Shown: positions 33,873 to 43,539, counted from the first letter of the stretch. The stretch: DNA of 64,000 bases from Flavobacterium sp. ENC (GCF_020991415.1 NZ_JAJMOY010000006.1:124001-188000), one strand, 5' to 3'. Made by a program: numbers and translations. The notes: generated from the sequence alone by a model not told the origin.

Positions 33873-34865
33873 TTATTTTACAATAATTTCTTTGTTTAAA
33901 TATTGATCTCCAACCTGGAAAACAAAAAAGTAAACCCCTTTAGACCAGCTGGATACTTCTACCTGAGTAGGATTCGCTATAGTTTTTACCAAAGCACCCG
34001 TAGAAGAATAAATTTTTACTACATCGATAGGATCCGGAGAACTAATAGAAACCGTGTGGCTTGCAGGATTTGGATAAACTTTGATGGTATTATTTAAAAC
34101 AACATCATTCAGACCCAGATTGTATTTACAATCAATACTGAAATTTACAGTTTTATCGTAAACCCATGTTGTAGTTCTAACACTATTCAGATCATCAACC
34201 TGTATACAGCTTAACTCCGCGTTTCCACTGGCTTTCATTAAATTAAAGAAAAGTGTTTTTCCGTTGTCCAAGTTCAAAGACCTAAGTTTATTAGCTCTGC
34301 AATCAATAGAAGTTAGTTTCACATTTAAACTAATATCAATATCCACAATTTTATTATTCTCGCAACCAAGATCGTAAAGCGCTAAATTTTTAGATAAATC
34401 TAATGCGGTAAGCAGGTTTGATCCTGTTCTTAATCTTTCCAGTTTAGTATTGTTAGCAAGATTTAATGAGGTAATTTTATTAGTCCCACACTCCAACGTT
34501 TCTAAATTCACAAGTGCTGACGTATTCAACGCAGTTAAATAATTTCCAACAGCATATACTGATTCCAGTTTTGTATTACTGCTTAAATCTAAAACCGTTA
34601 AGTTGTTATAATTGGTATTTAATCCGGTAAGGTTTATAAAAGCTTCAATTCCGGATAAATTTGCAATTGATGACCAGCTGCAATCCATATATCCTGTAAA
34701 CGCTTCCGCTTCGGTTTTGCTTATTTCAGCATCAGCATCTGTGTTAATTTCTGTTTTTCCAACTAAAAAGGCTTTGAATTTTGCATCCGGGATTGTAATG
34801 TTCTGCGATTGTACTGCTGAAATTGCCAGTAAAAGAAATGTAGAAAGAGTAATTTTCATTTTCAT
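33873..34865 (-). CDS. Leucine-rich-repeat protein with T9SS type A sorting domain
   Basis: 330 residues. A Sec signal peptide (MKITLSTFLLLAISAVQSQ) leads into a short ITIPDAKFKAFLVG segment and about six irregular leucine-rich repeats of roughly 21 residues (for example LYDLGCENNKIVDIDISLNV). The last 75 residues are the type IX secretion sorting domain: VYPNPASHTVSISSPDPIDV, SSTGALVKTI, WSKGVYFFVF and a final NKEIIVK. It should be exported by T9SS and attached to, or released from, the cell surface, perhaps for adhesion. Either ATG (34865 or 34859) is possible. Confidence 0.93.
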   Translation of the reverse strand: MKMKITLSTFLLLAISAVQSQNITIPDAKFKAFLVGKTEINTDADAEISKTEAEAFTGYMDCSWSSIANLSGIEAFINLTGLNTNYNNLTVLDLSSNTKLESVYAVGNYLTALNTSALVNLETLECGTNKITSLNLANNTKLERLRTGSNLLTALDLSKNLALYDLGCENNKIVDIDISLNVKLTSIDCRANKLRSLNLDNGKTLFFNLMKASGNAELSCIQVDDLNSVRTTTWVYDKTVNFSIDCKYNLGLNDVVLNNTIKVYPNPASHTVSISSPDPIDVVKIYSSTGALVKTIANPTQVEVSSWSKGVYFFVFQVGDQYLNKEIIVK

Positions 34866-35553
34866 AGAAATGTTTTTAGGATTAAATTTTGTACCGCAAT
34901 TTAGAAATTTTAACAGTATAAAAAAATGTTAATTAAAGAATTTATACAAAGTTTCCTTACAATGTAATATGCTTTAAAGAATAGTTATTTGGATTTTTTT
35001 TCTTTCAAAAAAAAAGATATTTTTTATAGGAAAAACGTTTAAAAAAAGGGTTGTATTGCAGGAAATAACAACTAAATAGATTTTAAGAAAAGATCCAAGT
35101 GCTTTAACTATTTTTATGAATAGGTTTCTGCTTGATCTCAATATGGAAGTTTTTGGCTAAAGCCTTTTTTACTGCCTTATTATAAACTATTGAAGTGATT
35201 TAATAACTTAAGATTTTGGTTTCATAAACCTCCGACTTCGCTCAGGTTGACAATCGGGTACCATTATAGGAATGTTTAGGTTTTGGTTTTATAAGCCTTC
35301 GACTTCGCTCAGGGTGACAAATAGGGATCGAGAAATAATTTTAAACTTTGCGCCTTTGCGTCTTTGCGTGATTTTTTCAAAGTTACTTTCATGATCTTTC
35401 GAATTTGCTCGGATTGACAATCGGGTACCATTATAGGAATCTTTAGGTTTCATAAGCCTTCGACTTCGCTCAGGGTGACAATCGGCGTTTGAGGAATAAT
35501 CTTAAAACTTTGCGAATCTCCGTGTAACTTTGTGAATCTCTGCGAAACCCGCC
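34866..35553. repeat. Intergenic repeat field between the LRR and second RND genes
   Basis: About 690 nt without a gene. The first 230 nt are AT-rich, with a fragment of the GGCTAAAGCC element near 35155. From about 35220 there are three imperfect units with CCTTCGACTTCGCTCAGG plus GTGACAA, TAATYTTAAAACTTTGCG and a shared CGGGTACCATTATAGGAAT block (35256 and 35423). I see no promoter or RNA gene. Confidence 0.7.
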
Positions 35554-35588
35554 CAAAAAAAAGGACAGCACTTTGGTTGGTGCTGTCC
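35554..35588 (-). terminator. Intrinsic terminator of the second RND operon
   Basis: GGACAGCAC (35563-35571) pairs perfectly with GTGCTGTCC (35580-35588); the A-run at 35555-35562 gives a T-run on the minus strand. 105 nt after the adaptor stop. Confidence 0.87.
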
Positions 35589-35692
35589 CTTATGTAAATT
35601 AAATTTGCATTTTAAATCATCACTGACCTAAAATGCCGCACTTGATTGCGTACAGTTTTTGGTAATCACTAAAATGAAGACTAAAACGCAGG

Positions 35693-36781
35693 TTATTCGT
35701 TTATAATGTCGCCTTCCTTAGTTTCTTCGCTGGCAATTTTCACGAGTTTATCTTGCGGATTCAGATCGCCGAAGATTTCAATTTTATCATCGATTTCTCT
35801 TCCTCTTTTTACGTCAACGCGTGTGGCTTTATGATTCAGGACTTTGATTACAAAAGTACCTTCGGCAGAATTTACCAACGCCGATTTTGGGATTACAAAC
35901 GTGCTGTCTTTCGCGTTAAGCGGCAAAAGCACTTCGGCCACCATTCCCGGTAATAAGTTTTTAGTCGTATTATGAACGTCCATTTCTACACGTTCCGAAC
36001 GCAATTTTAAATCTAAAGCGCCCGACATTCTCGTGATCGTAGCTTTGAATGTTTCCGGTAACGATTTCACATTAAAGCTCATTTCGTCACCATTGTGCAA
36101 ATAGCCCGTGTACAATTCCGGAACCGAAACGGCCAAACGCAATTTGTCTTGTTGCTGAATCGTTAGTAAAGGCAAATCAGAGCCTTTTCCTGACGGACCG
36201 ACATAGGTTCCTAAATTCACGTTTCTTGCTGCCACAACACCATCGAAAGGCGCGCGGATTTCAAGATAGCCTCTCATGATCGACACTTCTTTGTGTGCTG
36301 CCACTGCGGCCTGATATTGGGCATAATCGGAGTTTTTCTTCCCGCTGGCCATTTCCAGATCGTTTTTAGAAATCGTTCCTTCCACTTTGCTCGTTTCGTA
36401 CAAACGGTTGTAGGTACTTTTGCTGGTCGTGTAAATAGCTTCCATTGATTTTAATCTCGATTCGGCTGCAGCCAGTTGTGAGCTGATTTCAGGCGCTTCC
36501 AGAACAATCAGAAGCTGTCCTTTTTTTACCTGAGTTCCAATATCGGCTTTCAGTAGTTTTACGAAACTGCTTACTTTGGCATATAAATCTACTTGTTGAA
36601 AACCGGTTAATTCCGCCGGTAAACGCAATTCTGTCGTTAGCTTTTCTTTTTGTAACAGGAAAGTTTCTGTTTTTGGCTCCAGTTCCGGAGTAACCGTTTC
36701 TTCTTTCTTCGAATTACAACTGGCTAGAAAAAATACAGCTGTAAAAAATAATGCGGTCGATTGTATAATTTTATTTTTCAT
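35693..36781 (-). CDS. RND periplasmic adaptor (membrane fusion protein) of the second efflux system
   Basis: 362 residues from ATG 36781, which gives the lipoprotein signal MKNKIIQSTALFFTAVFFLASC (in two parts; Cys22). A longer frame from 36877 would overlap the pump gene and bury the signal, so the internal ATG is preferred. Lipoyl half-motifs VDLYAKVSSFVKLLKADIGTQ with VKKGQLLIVLEAPE, and EIRAPFDGVVAARNVNLGTYVG, flank the helical hairpin. Here the adaptor is the last gene of the operon (TolC, pump, adaptor), unlike the first RND operon where it comes first. Confidence 0.92.
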   Translation of the reverse strand: MKNKIIQSTALFFTAVFFLASCNSKKEETVTPELEPKTETFLLQKEKLTTELRLPAELTGFQQVDLYAKVSSFVKLLKADIGTQVKKGQLLIVLEAPEISSQLAAAESRLKSMEAIYTTSKSTYNRLYETSKVEGTISKNDLEMASGKKNSDYAQYQAAVAAHKEVSIMRGYLEIRAPFDGVVAARNVNLGTYVGPSGKGSDLPLLTIQQQDKLRLAVSVPELYTGYLHNGDEMSFNVKSLPETFKATITRMSGALDLKLRSERVEMDVHNTTKNLLPGMVAEVLLPLNAKDSTFVIPKSALVNSAEGTFVIKVLNHKATRVDVKRGREIDDKIEIFGDLNPQDKLVKIASEETKEGDIINE

Positions 36782-36854
36782 AAATGGAAAAGTTATTTTA
36801 GAAAGGTCATTAATGTGATCACCTTTTAATTTATTGGTATTTGTTTTCAACAAA

Positions 36855-39800
36855 TTATTTTTTAGCGGTGATTTCATTTTCTGATTTTAAGGATGAGATA
36901 TAATGGATGCTTTCTTCGTCTTCAGGATCTAAGGAAACCGATTGTGTCGTGGTATGTTCCTGCGCCCAGGCAAAGATAAGCGGGAGGATTAACAATACCG
37001 CAAAGGTGGAGAATAATAATCCGCCAATAACGGCTCTACCCAAAGGGGACACCTGATCGCCGCCTTCTCCGTGTCCGATAGCCATTGGCAACATTCCCGC
37101 AATCATCGCCACAGAAGTCATGATAATCGGACGAAGACGCAATGCTGCTGCTTCACGGGCCGATTCTAGGGCGTTTCCGTTTCGTTTTCGCAATTGTTCT
37201 GCATTGGTGACCAGTAAAACGGCATTGGCGATAGAAACCCCAACCGACATAATGATACCCATATACGATTGTAAGTTTAACGTTGAACCTGTCAGCGTCA
37301 GCATCAATAACGCTCCTAAAACAACCGCCGGAACTGTGGTTAAGATCACCAGCGACACTTTAAACGATTGAAAATTAGCGGCCAGCATTAAGAAGATTAC
37401 AAATATGGCAACCAATAATCCTACCTGTAAACTGCTTAATGTTTCTACCAATACCTTACTCATTCCAATTGGGGTGATGAATAACCCCCTCGGTAATTCT
37501 CCCAATGAGTTTATTGTTGCATCCACATCTTTTACTGCTGTCCCTAAATCGGTCTGGCTAATGTTGGCTGTAACGGTAATGTATGGCATGGCCCCTAAAT
37601 TGTCATTTTCACCACTTACAAATCCGGGTGTAATTTTGGCAACGTCACTTAATACAGGACGAAGCGAATTTTTCAATACCGGAATTTCTCCAATATCGGT
37701 TTTGCTTTTCATTTTGTTCAAAGGCACCTGCACCTGAACGTTGTATGATAATCCGGCTCTTTCGTCAACCCAGGTATTTTTCTCGGTATATCTGGAAGAT
37801 GAAGTTGAAGCGACCAGTGATCTTGAAATATCATTCATATCCACACCCAGTTCAGCGGCACGGGTTCTGTCAATATCAATATTCATGGCCGGATAGTGAA
37901 TCGGCTGACCAATTTGCACATCTCTGAAATAAGCGAATTTTTTCAGCTTTTCTACAATCTGATTGGCGTATAATTCATTTCGTTTTTTATCCTTTCCGGC
38001 AATACGGACTTCGATTGGAGTAGGGGAACCCTGACTCAACACTTTGTCGGTCAGTTCGATTGGCTCAAAAGAAAGTTTTACATCCGGAAGCACTTTTTTA
38101 ATTCGCGCTCTGAAGTCGTCTTTAAAGTCATCCATATCGGTATGGTATTCTTTTAAGCTTACCTGAAATACAGCTTCATGCGAACCTGCCATGAACAAAT
38201 AAATCGGGTTGATCGAGAATAAAGACGGGTGTTGCCCCACATAAACAGAAGAGATTCCGATATGTTCCTTGCCCACCATTTTTTGCAATTCCTTCAGTAC
38301 AATAATAGCTTTCTCTTCGGTACGTTCCAGACGGGTTCCGTCGGGAGCACGCATTCTTAACTGAAACTGGCTTGAATTTACTTTCGGGAAAACATCTTTT
38401 CCGATAAAAGAAATAAAGACCACGGCCAGCACCGTAATTCCGATAAGATAGACTAGAGCGGTTATTTTTTTATAAGGGAATAAACGATCTAACGTTCTCA
38501 TGAAACGGATTCTGAAGCGTTCGAAAGCACCAATTTTTCCATTGTTGTCCGTATCTGTCTTTGCAACATATGCTTTTTTCTGCGTAATCAGGTCTTTCTC
38601 CGATTCCGGTGTTAAGCCACAATCGTTAAATTCGGCTTCATCATCTGTAATATTTGGTCCGTGTTCGTGTTTCGGATGTGCTTTCATCAGCCAGTTCGCC
38701 ATTACAGGAACAAAAGTCTGGGAAAGTAAAAACGAAATCACCATTGAGAATCCAATTGCCATCGCCAAAGGCAAAAACAACGCTCCGGGAATACCCACCA
38801 TCGTAAAGGCAGGGGCAAAAACGGCAAGGATACAAAGCAAGATCAATAACTTAGGCAAAGCAATTTCCTGACAGGCATCCCAAATAGCGAGTGCCTTCGG
38901 TTTTCCCATGTCAAGATGCTGGTGAATATTTTCGATCGTGACCGTACTTTCATCCACCAAAATACCAATTGCCAGTGCCAGTCCGCTTAAAGACATTAAG
39001 TTGATCGTTTGTCCGAATAATTTAAGGAATAAAACTCCCGAAATAATCGAAATTGGAATGGTTAAGATTACAATTAAAGCCGCACGTCTGTCACCAAGGA
39101 AAAGTAAAACCATTAATCCGGTTAAAACTGCTCCGATAATTCCTTCTGTAATCAAACTTTTTACCGAATTGATTACATACACCGACTGGTCAAATTCATA
39201 AGATAATTTTACGTCTTCCGGTAGTGTACTCTGAATTTTAGGCAATTCCGCTTTCAATTTCTGTACCACATCCCAGGTCGAAGCATCTCCCGCTTTCGCA
39301 ATACTGATATACACGGAACGTTTTCCGTTTACCAAAGCATAACCGGCCGTAATATCGGCACCATCTTTTACAGTCGCAACATCGCCTAATTTCAGGTTTT
39401 GAACGCCGCCTTTAAACAATGGAATCTGTTCAAAATCCTTAACTTCTTTAATCGTATTGTTGGTTGGCGTAATATAATTGACATCACCCATTCTGACATT
39501 CCCCGAAGGAGCGGTCTGGTTGTTGATGCGGATTGCCTCAACTATCTGATCCGGAGTCATATTGTGCGAACGCAATAAATCGGGATCTACGTTCACCTCG
39601 ATGGTTCTTGGGCTTCCGCCGAAAGGTGCCGGAGATAATAAACCGGGAATCGACGTAAACGAGGCACGAACGTAAACGTTGGCTAAATCCTGCAATTCGT
39701 TATTCGACCTGATCTTACTGCTCAGAACCAATTGTCCGATCGGTAAGGAAGAAGCATCAAAACGAATGATAAACGGAGGCTGCGTTCCCGGAGGAAAGGC

Positions 39801-40151
39801 GGCCTGAATCCTGTTTGAAAGGGAACTCAGCTCGGCCGCTGCCTGCGCCATGTTGGTGTTTTCATAGTAGGTTAATTTCATGATCATTAACCCCTGAATA
39901 TTTTTGGTCTCTACCGATTTTACACCATTGGCAAAAGGTAAAATGTTGACATATGTTTTAGCAAAATAAGCTTCCATCTGGTCCGGGGTATACCCTCCGA
40001 AAGGATGCGCAATATAAATTACCGGCAGGTTCATTTTAGGAAGAATATCTACCTTAATGTCCTTGATGGCGCCAATTCCGAAGAAAAATAAACCGGCAAC
40101 CATTACCAGGATGGAGATGGGTTTGCGGAGTGCGAAACGTATTAAATTCAT
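36855..40151 (-). CDS. RND efflux permease with an EF-hand-like loop in its central linker
   Basis: 1098 residues, about 45 longer than AcrB. Start MNLIRFALRKPISILVMVAG and the duplicated 6-helix layout identify the RND family. In helix 4 the proton-relay pair is Asp400-Glu401 (GILVDESTVTIEN) instead of Asp-Asp. The linker between helices 6 and 7 (about 490-560) is enlarged and acidic and contains DTDNNGKIGAFE (533-544), a full match to the EF-hand calcium loop. An HPKHEHG stretch (492-498) lies at the start of the same linker. It is 12 nt downstream of the TolC gene. Substrate unknown. Confidence 0.93.
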   Translation of the reverse strand: MNLIRFALRKPISILVMVAGLFFFGIGAIKDIKVDILPKMNLPVIYIAHPFGGYTPDQMEAYFAKTYVNILPFANGVKSVETKNIQGLMIMKLTYYENTNMAQAAAELSSLSNRIQAAFPPGTQPPFIIRFDASSLPIGQLVLSSKIRSNNELQDLANVYVRASFTSIPGLLSPAPFGGSPRTIEVNVDPDLLRSHNMTPDQIVEAIRINNQTAPSGNVRMGDVNYITPTNNTIKEVKDFEQIPLFKGGVQNLKLGDVATVKDGADITAGYALVNGKRSVYISIAKAGDASTWDVVQKLKAELPKIQSTLPEDVKLSYEFDQSVYVINSVKSLITEGIIGAVLTGLMVLLFLGDRRAALIVILTIPISIISGVLFLKLFGQTINLMSLSGLALAIGILVDESTVTIENIHQHLDMGKPKALAIWDACQEIALPKLLILLCILAVFAPAFTMVGIPGALFLPLAMAIGFSMVISFLLSQTFVPVMANWLMKAHPKHEHGPNITDDEAEFNDCGLTPESEKDLITQKKAYVAKTDTDNNGKIGAFERFRIRFMRTLDRLFPYKKITALVYLIGITVLAVVFISFIGKDVFPKVNSSQFQLRMRAPDGTRLERTEEKAIIVLKELQKMVGKEHIGISSVYVGQHPSLFSINPIYLFMAGSHEAVFQVSLKEYHTDMDDFKDDFRARIKKVLPDVKLSFEPIELTDKVLSQGSPTPIEVRIAGKDKKRNELYANQIVEKLKKFAYFRDVQIGQPIHYPAMNIDIDRTRAAELGVDMNDISRSLVASTSSSRYTEKNTWVDERAGLSYNVQVQVPLNKMKSKTDIGEIPVLKNSLRPVLSDVAKITPGFVSGENDNLGAMPYITVTANISQTDLGTAVKDVDATINSLGELPRGLFITPIGMSKVLVETLSSLQVGLLVAIFVIFLMLAANFQSFKVSLVILTTVPAVVLGALLMLTLTGSTLNLQSYMGIIMSVGVSIANAVLLVTNAEQLRKRNGNALESAREAAALRLRPIIMTSVAMIAGMLPMAIGHGEGGDQVSPLGRAVIGGLLFSTFAVLLILPLIFAWAQEHTTTQSVSLDPEDEESIHYISSLKSENEITAKK
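38520..38555 (-). other. EF-hand-type loop coding segment
   Basis: Codes for residues 533-544, D-T-D-N-N-G-K-I-G-A-F-E. Positions 1, 3, 5, 6, 8 and 12 carry D, D, N, G, I and E, as in canonical EF-hand loops. The following helix (RFRIRFMRTLDRLF) is amphipathic and basic. Topology of the family puts this linker in the cytoplasm. Confidence 0.7.
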
Positions 40152-40163
40152 TACGATCTATAA

Positions 40164-41549
40164 TTAAAATTCATTTATAAATAAGTCAAAATTGCCTGTT
40201 GCGGCCACTTTTAGCAAATACGATTGCCACACATTGTTGTTCGTAATATCACGATCAATTTCGGCCCGGTTTAGCGTATACATGATTTGTGTTAAATCGG
40301 TAAGATCCGTTAATCCGTTTTTGTATAAAGTCGATTTTTGCAGGTAGGCTTTTTTCGCCGCATCTACCTGAATTGGTGCTTCGGCATAATTGTCCAGCGT
40401 AATTTTGATCTTATCATCGGCAAAATTCATTTGCGACTTCAGTTCGCGGTCTGCCTGGTTGTATTCTTCCTGCAAAGCCTGCGAAACAAACTTCTGGGCG
40501 CTTACCTGTTTGCTCATTCGAAACGGGGTAGTAAGGTTCCAGCTGATTCCGATTCCAACCAGATAGTTAGAGCGGTCGGGATTTACACCATCCCAGTAAT
40601 TTCTGGTAAAAGCCGTCTGATCGGTAATATAATCAGACTGAAATCCTGAAGCTCTTGTCTGCAGAACACCAAAAGCGGTCATGGTAGGGTAATAAAAGCG
40701 TTTGTATAATTTTGCCTGCTGATTGCTGTAATCAATTCGGGTTTTGTATAACTGAAGTAACGGATGAAGGCTGTCAGTCGTTTTTTCAGCCAGTAATAAT
40801 GCTTTCGGAATATTGTTGACAAAAAGCGTATCGGCAGCAAAATCCTGAGGAGCAACACCCATCAGATCGACTAATTTATTGTTTTGTTCCTTCACGAAAT
40901 TTCTCGCGAGGTTCAGCGCAATTTTAGCTTTCGAAACTTCGGCTGTCGCTAAAGTAGAATCAACTCCGGCCAATAATCCGTTCTTTACCCTTGCAGCAGC
41001 GGTTCTTTTGAAAACTTCTGCGCGGCTTAAATTCTTTTGCTGTGAAATTAATAAACGCTGACTTGCGAGTAAATTAAGGTAAGCAGCAGAAATCCTGATT
41101 TCCTGTTGAAACATTTCCTGCTTTAGATCGGTTTCTTTGGTACGAACGTCTATTTTAGCCAGATTGATTTTTTCTTTCGCTTTTCCGAAAGTGAAAAAAT
41201 CCCAGTTCATATTGACTAAATAAAGTGCCCCAAAAGCCGAATTCCAGTTTTGATCCGGTAAAGCCGGTCCTGAAGAAGCCGTTCCTAATCCGTTGAAACC
41301 ATACAAGGCACCGTTTTGTCCGTTGATGGTTCCGTAATCCTGTTGAGCCGAAAGGTTCAGGTTGGGTAAATAATCGCGTTTCGATTGTTTGAGCGTCTCC
41401 CGCGAAGCATTGGTGTAGTTGTTTTTTGCTTTGATTGAACCGTAGTTTTCGAGTCCCGTTTTTATAGCTTCTTTTAAAGACAGGGTTTGTGAATAACCAA
41501 GAGCGGCAAAAATCAAGAAAAATAATAAAGTAATTTTTTTGAAGTACAT
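40164..41549 (-). CDS. TolC-family outer-membrane efflux protein
   Basis: 461 residues with a standard Sec signal (MYFKKITLLFFLIFAALGYSQ), so not a lipoprotein. Two OEP repeats are visible: LSLKEAIKTGLENYGSIKA at the start and the long helical segments QQEIRISAAYLNLLASQRLL and YNQADRELKSQMNFADDKIK. First gene of the operon TolC-pump-adaptor. It faces the divergent two-component genes across a 165-nt region with direct and inverted repeats, suggesting shared control. Confidence 0.92.
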   Translation of the reverse strand: MYFKKITLLFFLIFAALGYSQTLSLKEAIKTGLENYGSIKAKNNYTNASRETLKQSKRDYLPNLNLSAQQDYGTINGQNGALYGFNGLGTASSGPALPDQNWNSAFGALYLVNMNWDFFTFGKAKEKINLAKIDVRTKETDLKQEMFQQEIRISAAYLNLLASQRLLISQQKNLSRAEVFKRTAAARVKNGLLAGVDSTLATAEVSKAKIALNLARNFVKEQNNKLVDLMGVAPQDFAADTLFVNNIPKALLLAEKTTDSLHPLLQLYKTRIDYSNQQAKLYKRFYYPTMTAFGVLQTRASGFQSDYITDQTAFTRNYWDGVNPDRSNYLVGIGISWNLTTPFRMSKQVSAQKFVSQALQEEYNQADRELKSQMNFADDKIKITLDNYAEAPIQVDAAKKAYLQKSTLYKNGLTDLTDLTQIMYTLNRAEIDRDITNNNVWQSYLLKVAATGNFDLFINEF

Positions 41550-41610
41550 AAAATTCGTGGTATCAAATTATGAAACAAAATTATTTTACTTGCAATGATT
41601 TTTGTCATCT

Positions 41611-41657
41611 TAAATGATGTACTGCGATTATAAATGACCAATTGAATTGGTCATTTA
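41611..41657. promoter_or_regulatory. Direct repeats and a perfect 27-bp palindrome between the RND and two-component operons
   Basis: TAAATGA occurs at 41611 and 41631, two helical turns apart (20 bp). The second copy is the left arm of a perfect palindrome, TAAATGACCAATT (41631-41643), G, AATTGGTCATTTA (41645-41657). A minus-strand -7 box (TAATTTTG, 41583-41576) lies close by. LytTR regulators bind direct repeats about two turns apart, so this is a good candidate site for the adjacent regulator; the palindrome could equally serve another dimeric protein. Confidence 0.55.
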
Positions 41658-41714
41658 TTAAAAAAATAAAATAAAAATTTGTGGTTAATTTGTACACTAT
41701 TTTAAGTTTAAAAA

Positions 41715-42755
41715 ATGAATAAAAAATTTGATAACATATTGGATAACAAATGGTGGCAGGAAATTGCCGTTGTTGCCTTTTCATTTACGATCTATACGTT
41801 AAAAAATGACTGGATGTTATTTAGTTCTTTTACTTCCATCTCAATGGGTGTGTTTTTCTATTTTATTTTATACATGCACGCCCAGTTCAACCGTTTTTTA
41901 CTGTTGCCCATACTTTTCAAAACCAGAAGACCCGTAAGCTACATCTTACTGACGCTGTTTGGAGTGTTTGTGTTTTCAATTGTCTTATACGAAATAACCA
42001 TGCTGGATATGTTCAGCAATTGCCGTTTGTACCAGAATTCACATCAGAGAAGTTATGTGTACCAGCTCGCCAGCGTTTTAGGAACACTTGTTTGTATACT
42101 GAGCCCGATTATTGTTTTTAAGTTCTACAGAATTCACAGAAAACAAACCGATGAAACATTGTTGTTCAACCAGATGCAGCTGAACTCACTGAAAGGGCAG
42201 CTGAATCCGCATTTTCTATTCAATACCTTCAATACGTTATACGGAATCAGCCTGGAATTTCCGGACCGGACACCGGACCTGATTATGAAAGTTTCACAGC
42301 TAATGCGTTATCAGCTGGAAAGTAATAATAAACAATGTGTATCTTTAGAAGACGAACTGGAATTTATAAACAGTTATGTACAGCTTGAAAAAGAAAGGGT
42401 GGGCTATCGTTGTGACATTACCTACGACTGTAAAATTGACAACGAAAACGCCTATAAAGTATCACCAATGCTGTTGATTGCTTTTATTGAAAATTCCTTT
42501 AAACACGGAACCTGCGCCATCGAAAAATGTTTTGTACGCATTATTGTTACGGTCGAAAACGGCTTGCTGCACCTGCATGTAGTCAATTCGATTCCAACCA
42601 AGAAAACGGATGTGGTGTCGACGAAAATAGGTTTGAAAAATACAATCGAGCGTCTGAACCTGATTTATGGGAAAGACTATAAACTGAATATTCAGGACAA
42701 TAAAAATACGTATATAGTTGATTTGAAATTACAGCTGAAAAAGTTCGGAGAATGA
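41715..42755 (+). CDS. LytS/YpdA-type sensor histidine kinase
   Basis: 346 residues. Four N-terminal membrane helices (about 15-33, 40-60, 77-95, 110-135) are followed by the His_kinase domain: LKGQLNPHFLFNTFNTLYGI with phospho-acceptor His166, and an ATPase region with IAFIENSFKHG (N box) and STKIGLKNTIERLNLIYG (G box). No separate periplasmic sensor domain, so the membrane part probably senses the signal. Its stop overlaps the regulator start by 4 nt (ATGA). Confidence 0.93.
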   Translation: MNKKFDNILDNKWWQEIAVVAFSFTIYTLKNDWMLFSSFTSISMGVFFYFILYMHAQFNRFLLLPILFKTRRPVSYILLTLFGVFVFSIVLYEITMLDMFSNCRLYQNSHQRSYVYQLASVLGTLVCILSPIIVFKFYRIHRKQTDETLLFNQMQLNSLKGQLNPHFLFNTFNTLYGISLEFPDRTPDLIMKVSQLMRYQLESNNKQCVSLEDELEFINSYVQLEKERVGYRCDITYDCKIDNENAYKVSPMLLIAFIENSFKHGTCAIEKCFVRIIVTVENGLLHLHVVNSIPTKKTDVVSTKIGLKNTIERLNLIYGKDYKLNIQDNKNTYIVDLKLQLKKFGE

Positions 42756-43450
42756 TAGAATCCAAAAAATGTATTATTGTAGATGATGAACCGGCAGCGC
42801 ATTATGTGCTGGCGAATTATATTAAGCAAAATCCAAATCTGGAGCTTGTTTTCCAGGGGTATAATGGCATTGAAGCCATGAATTACCTTCGCGAAAACAA
42901 AGTCGATCTGATGTTTCTGGATATCAACATGCCGGAGATTTCGGGTATGGAACTTTTAAAGATTCTTCCTGTGCATCCTAAAACGATCTTAACGACTGCC
43001 TATTCTGAATTTGCACTCGAAAGTTATGATTACGGTGTTATTGACTATTTGTTGAAACCCATTTATTTCCCGAGATTCCTGAAAGCGATTGACCGGTTTT
43101 TTGCCACTGAAAATGTAAAAGCAAAGGAAGAAGAAGTGGTGGTCAATTCCGTTAGCGTGAAAGTAGACGGATACCATGTAGATCTGGAGCTGGATCATCT
43201 TTTGTATGCCCAGAGTTTCGGAAATTATGTAAAATTGTATACAACCAAAAGAACGTATCTGGCTTCTATTACAACAAGTGAACTGGAGAAATGCCTGCCG
43301 GAGAAAAATTTTATGCGCATTCACAAATCGTATATCGTAGCTATTGATAAAATTGAAGCGACGGAGAAAGATTTTGTCATTATAAAAAAAGAGAAATTGC
43401 CAATCGGGATTACGTATAAACGGGAACTATCAGATCGGTTAAAAAAATAA
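42752..43450 (+). CDS. LytTR-type response regulator
   Basis: 232 residues. Receiver domain 1-120: CIIVDDEPAAHYVL, LMFLDINMPEISGMEL with Asp57, TAYSEFALESYDYGVIDYLLKP. LytTR DNA-binding domain about 132-232: VDLELDHLLYAQSFGNYVKL, FMRIHKSYIVAIDKIE. It is translationally coupled to the kinase gene. Its likely targets are the divergent RND operon and the secreted protein gene directly downstream. Confidence 0.94.
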   Translation: MIESKKCIIVDDEPAAHYVLANYIKQNPNLELVFQGYNGIEAMNYLRENKVDLMFLDINMPEISGMELLKILPVHPKTILTTAYSEFALESYDYGVIDYLLKPIYFPRFLKAIDRFFATENVKAKEEEVVVNSVSVKVDGYHVDLELDHLLYAQSFGNYVKLYTTKRTYLASITTSELEKCLPEKNFMRIHKSYIVAIDKIEATEKDFVIIKKEKLPIGITYKRELSDRLKK

Positions 43451-43539
43451 AAAGTTTTACAGAAATTCATTTTAAATTCATTTAAAAGTAGTAGTTTTAG
43501 TACGCATTTAAAAGAGGATTTAATTTAAAAATTGAAATC

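Noticed and set aside
36782..36877. Upstream start for the second adaptor protein
   Set aside because: It would overlap the pump gene by 23 nt and bury the lipoprotein signal. ATG 36781 gives a clean signal peptide.
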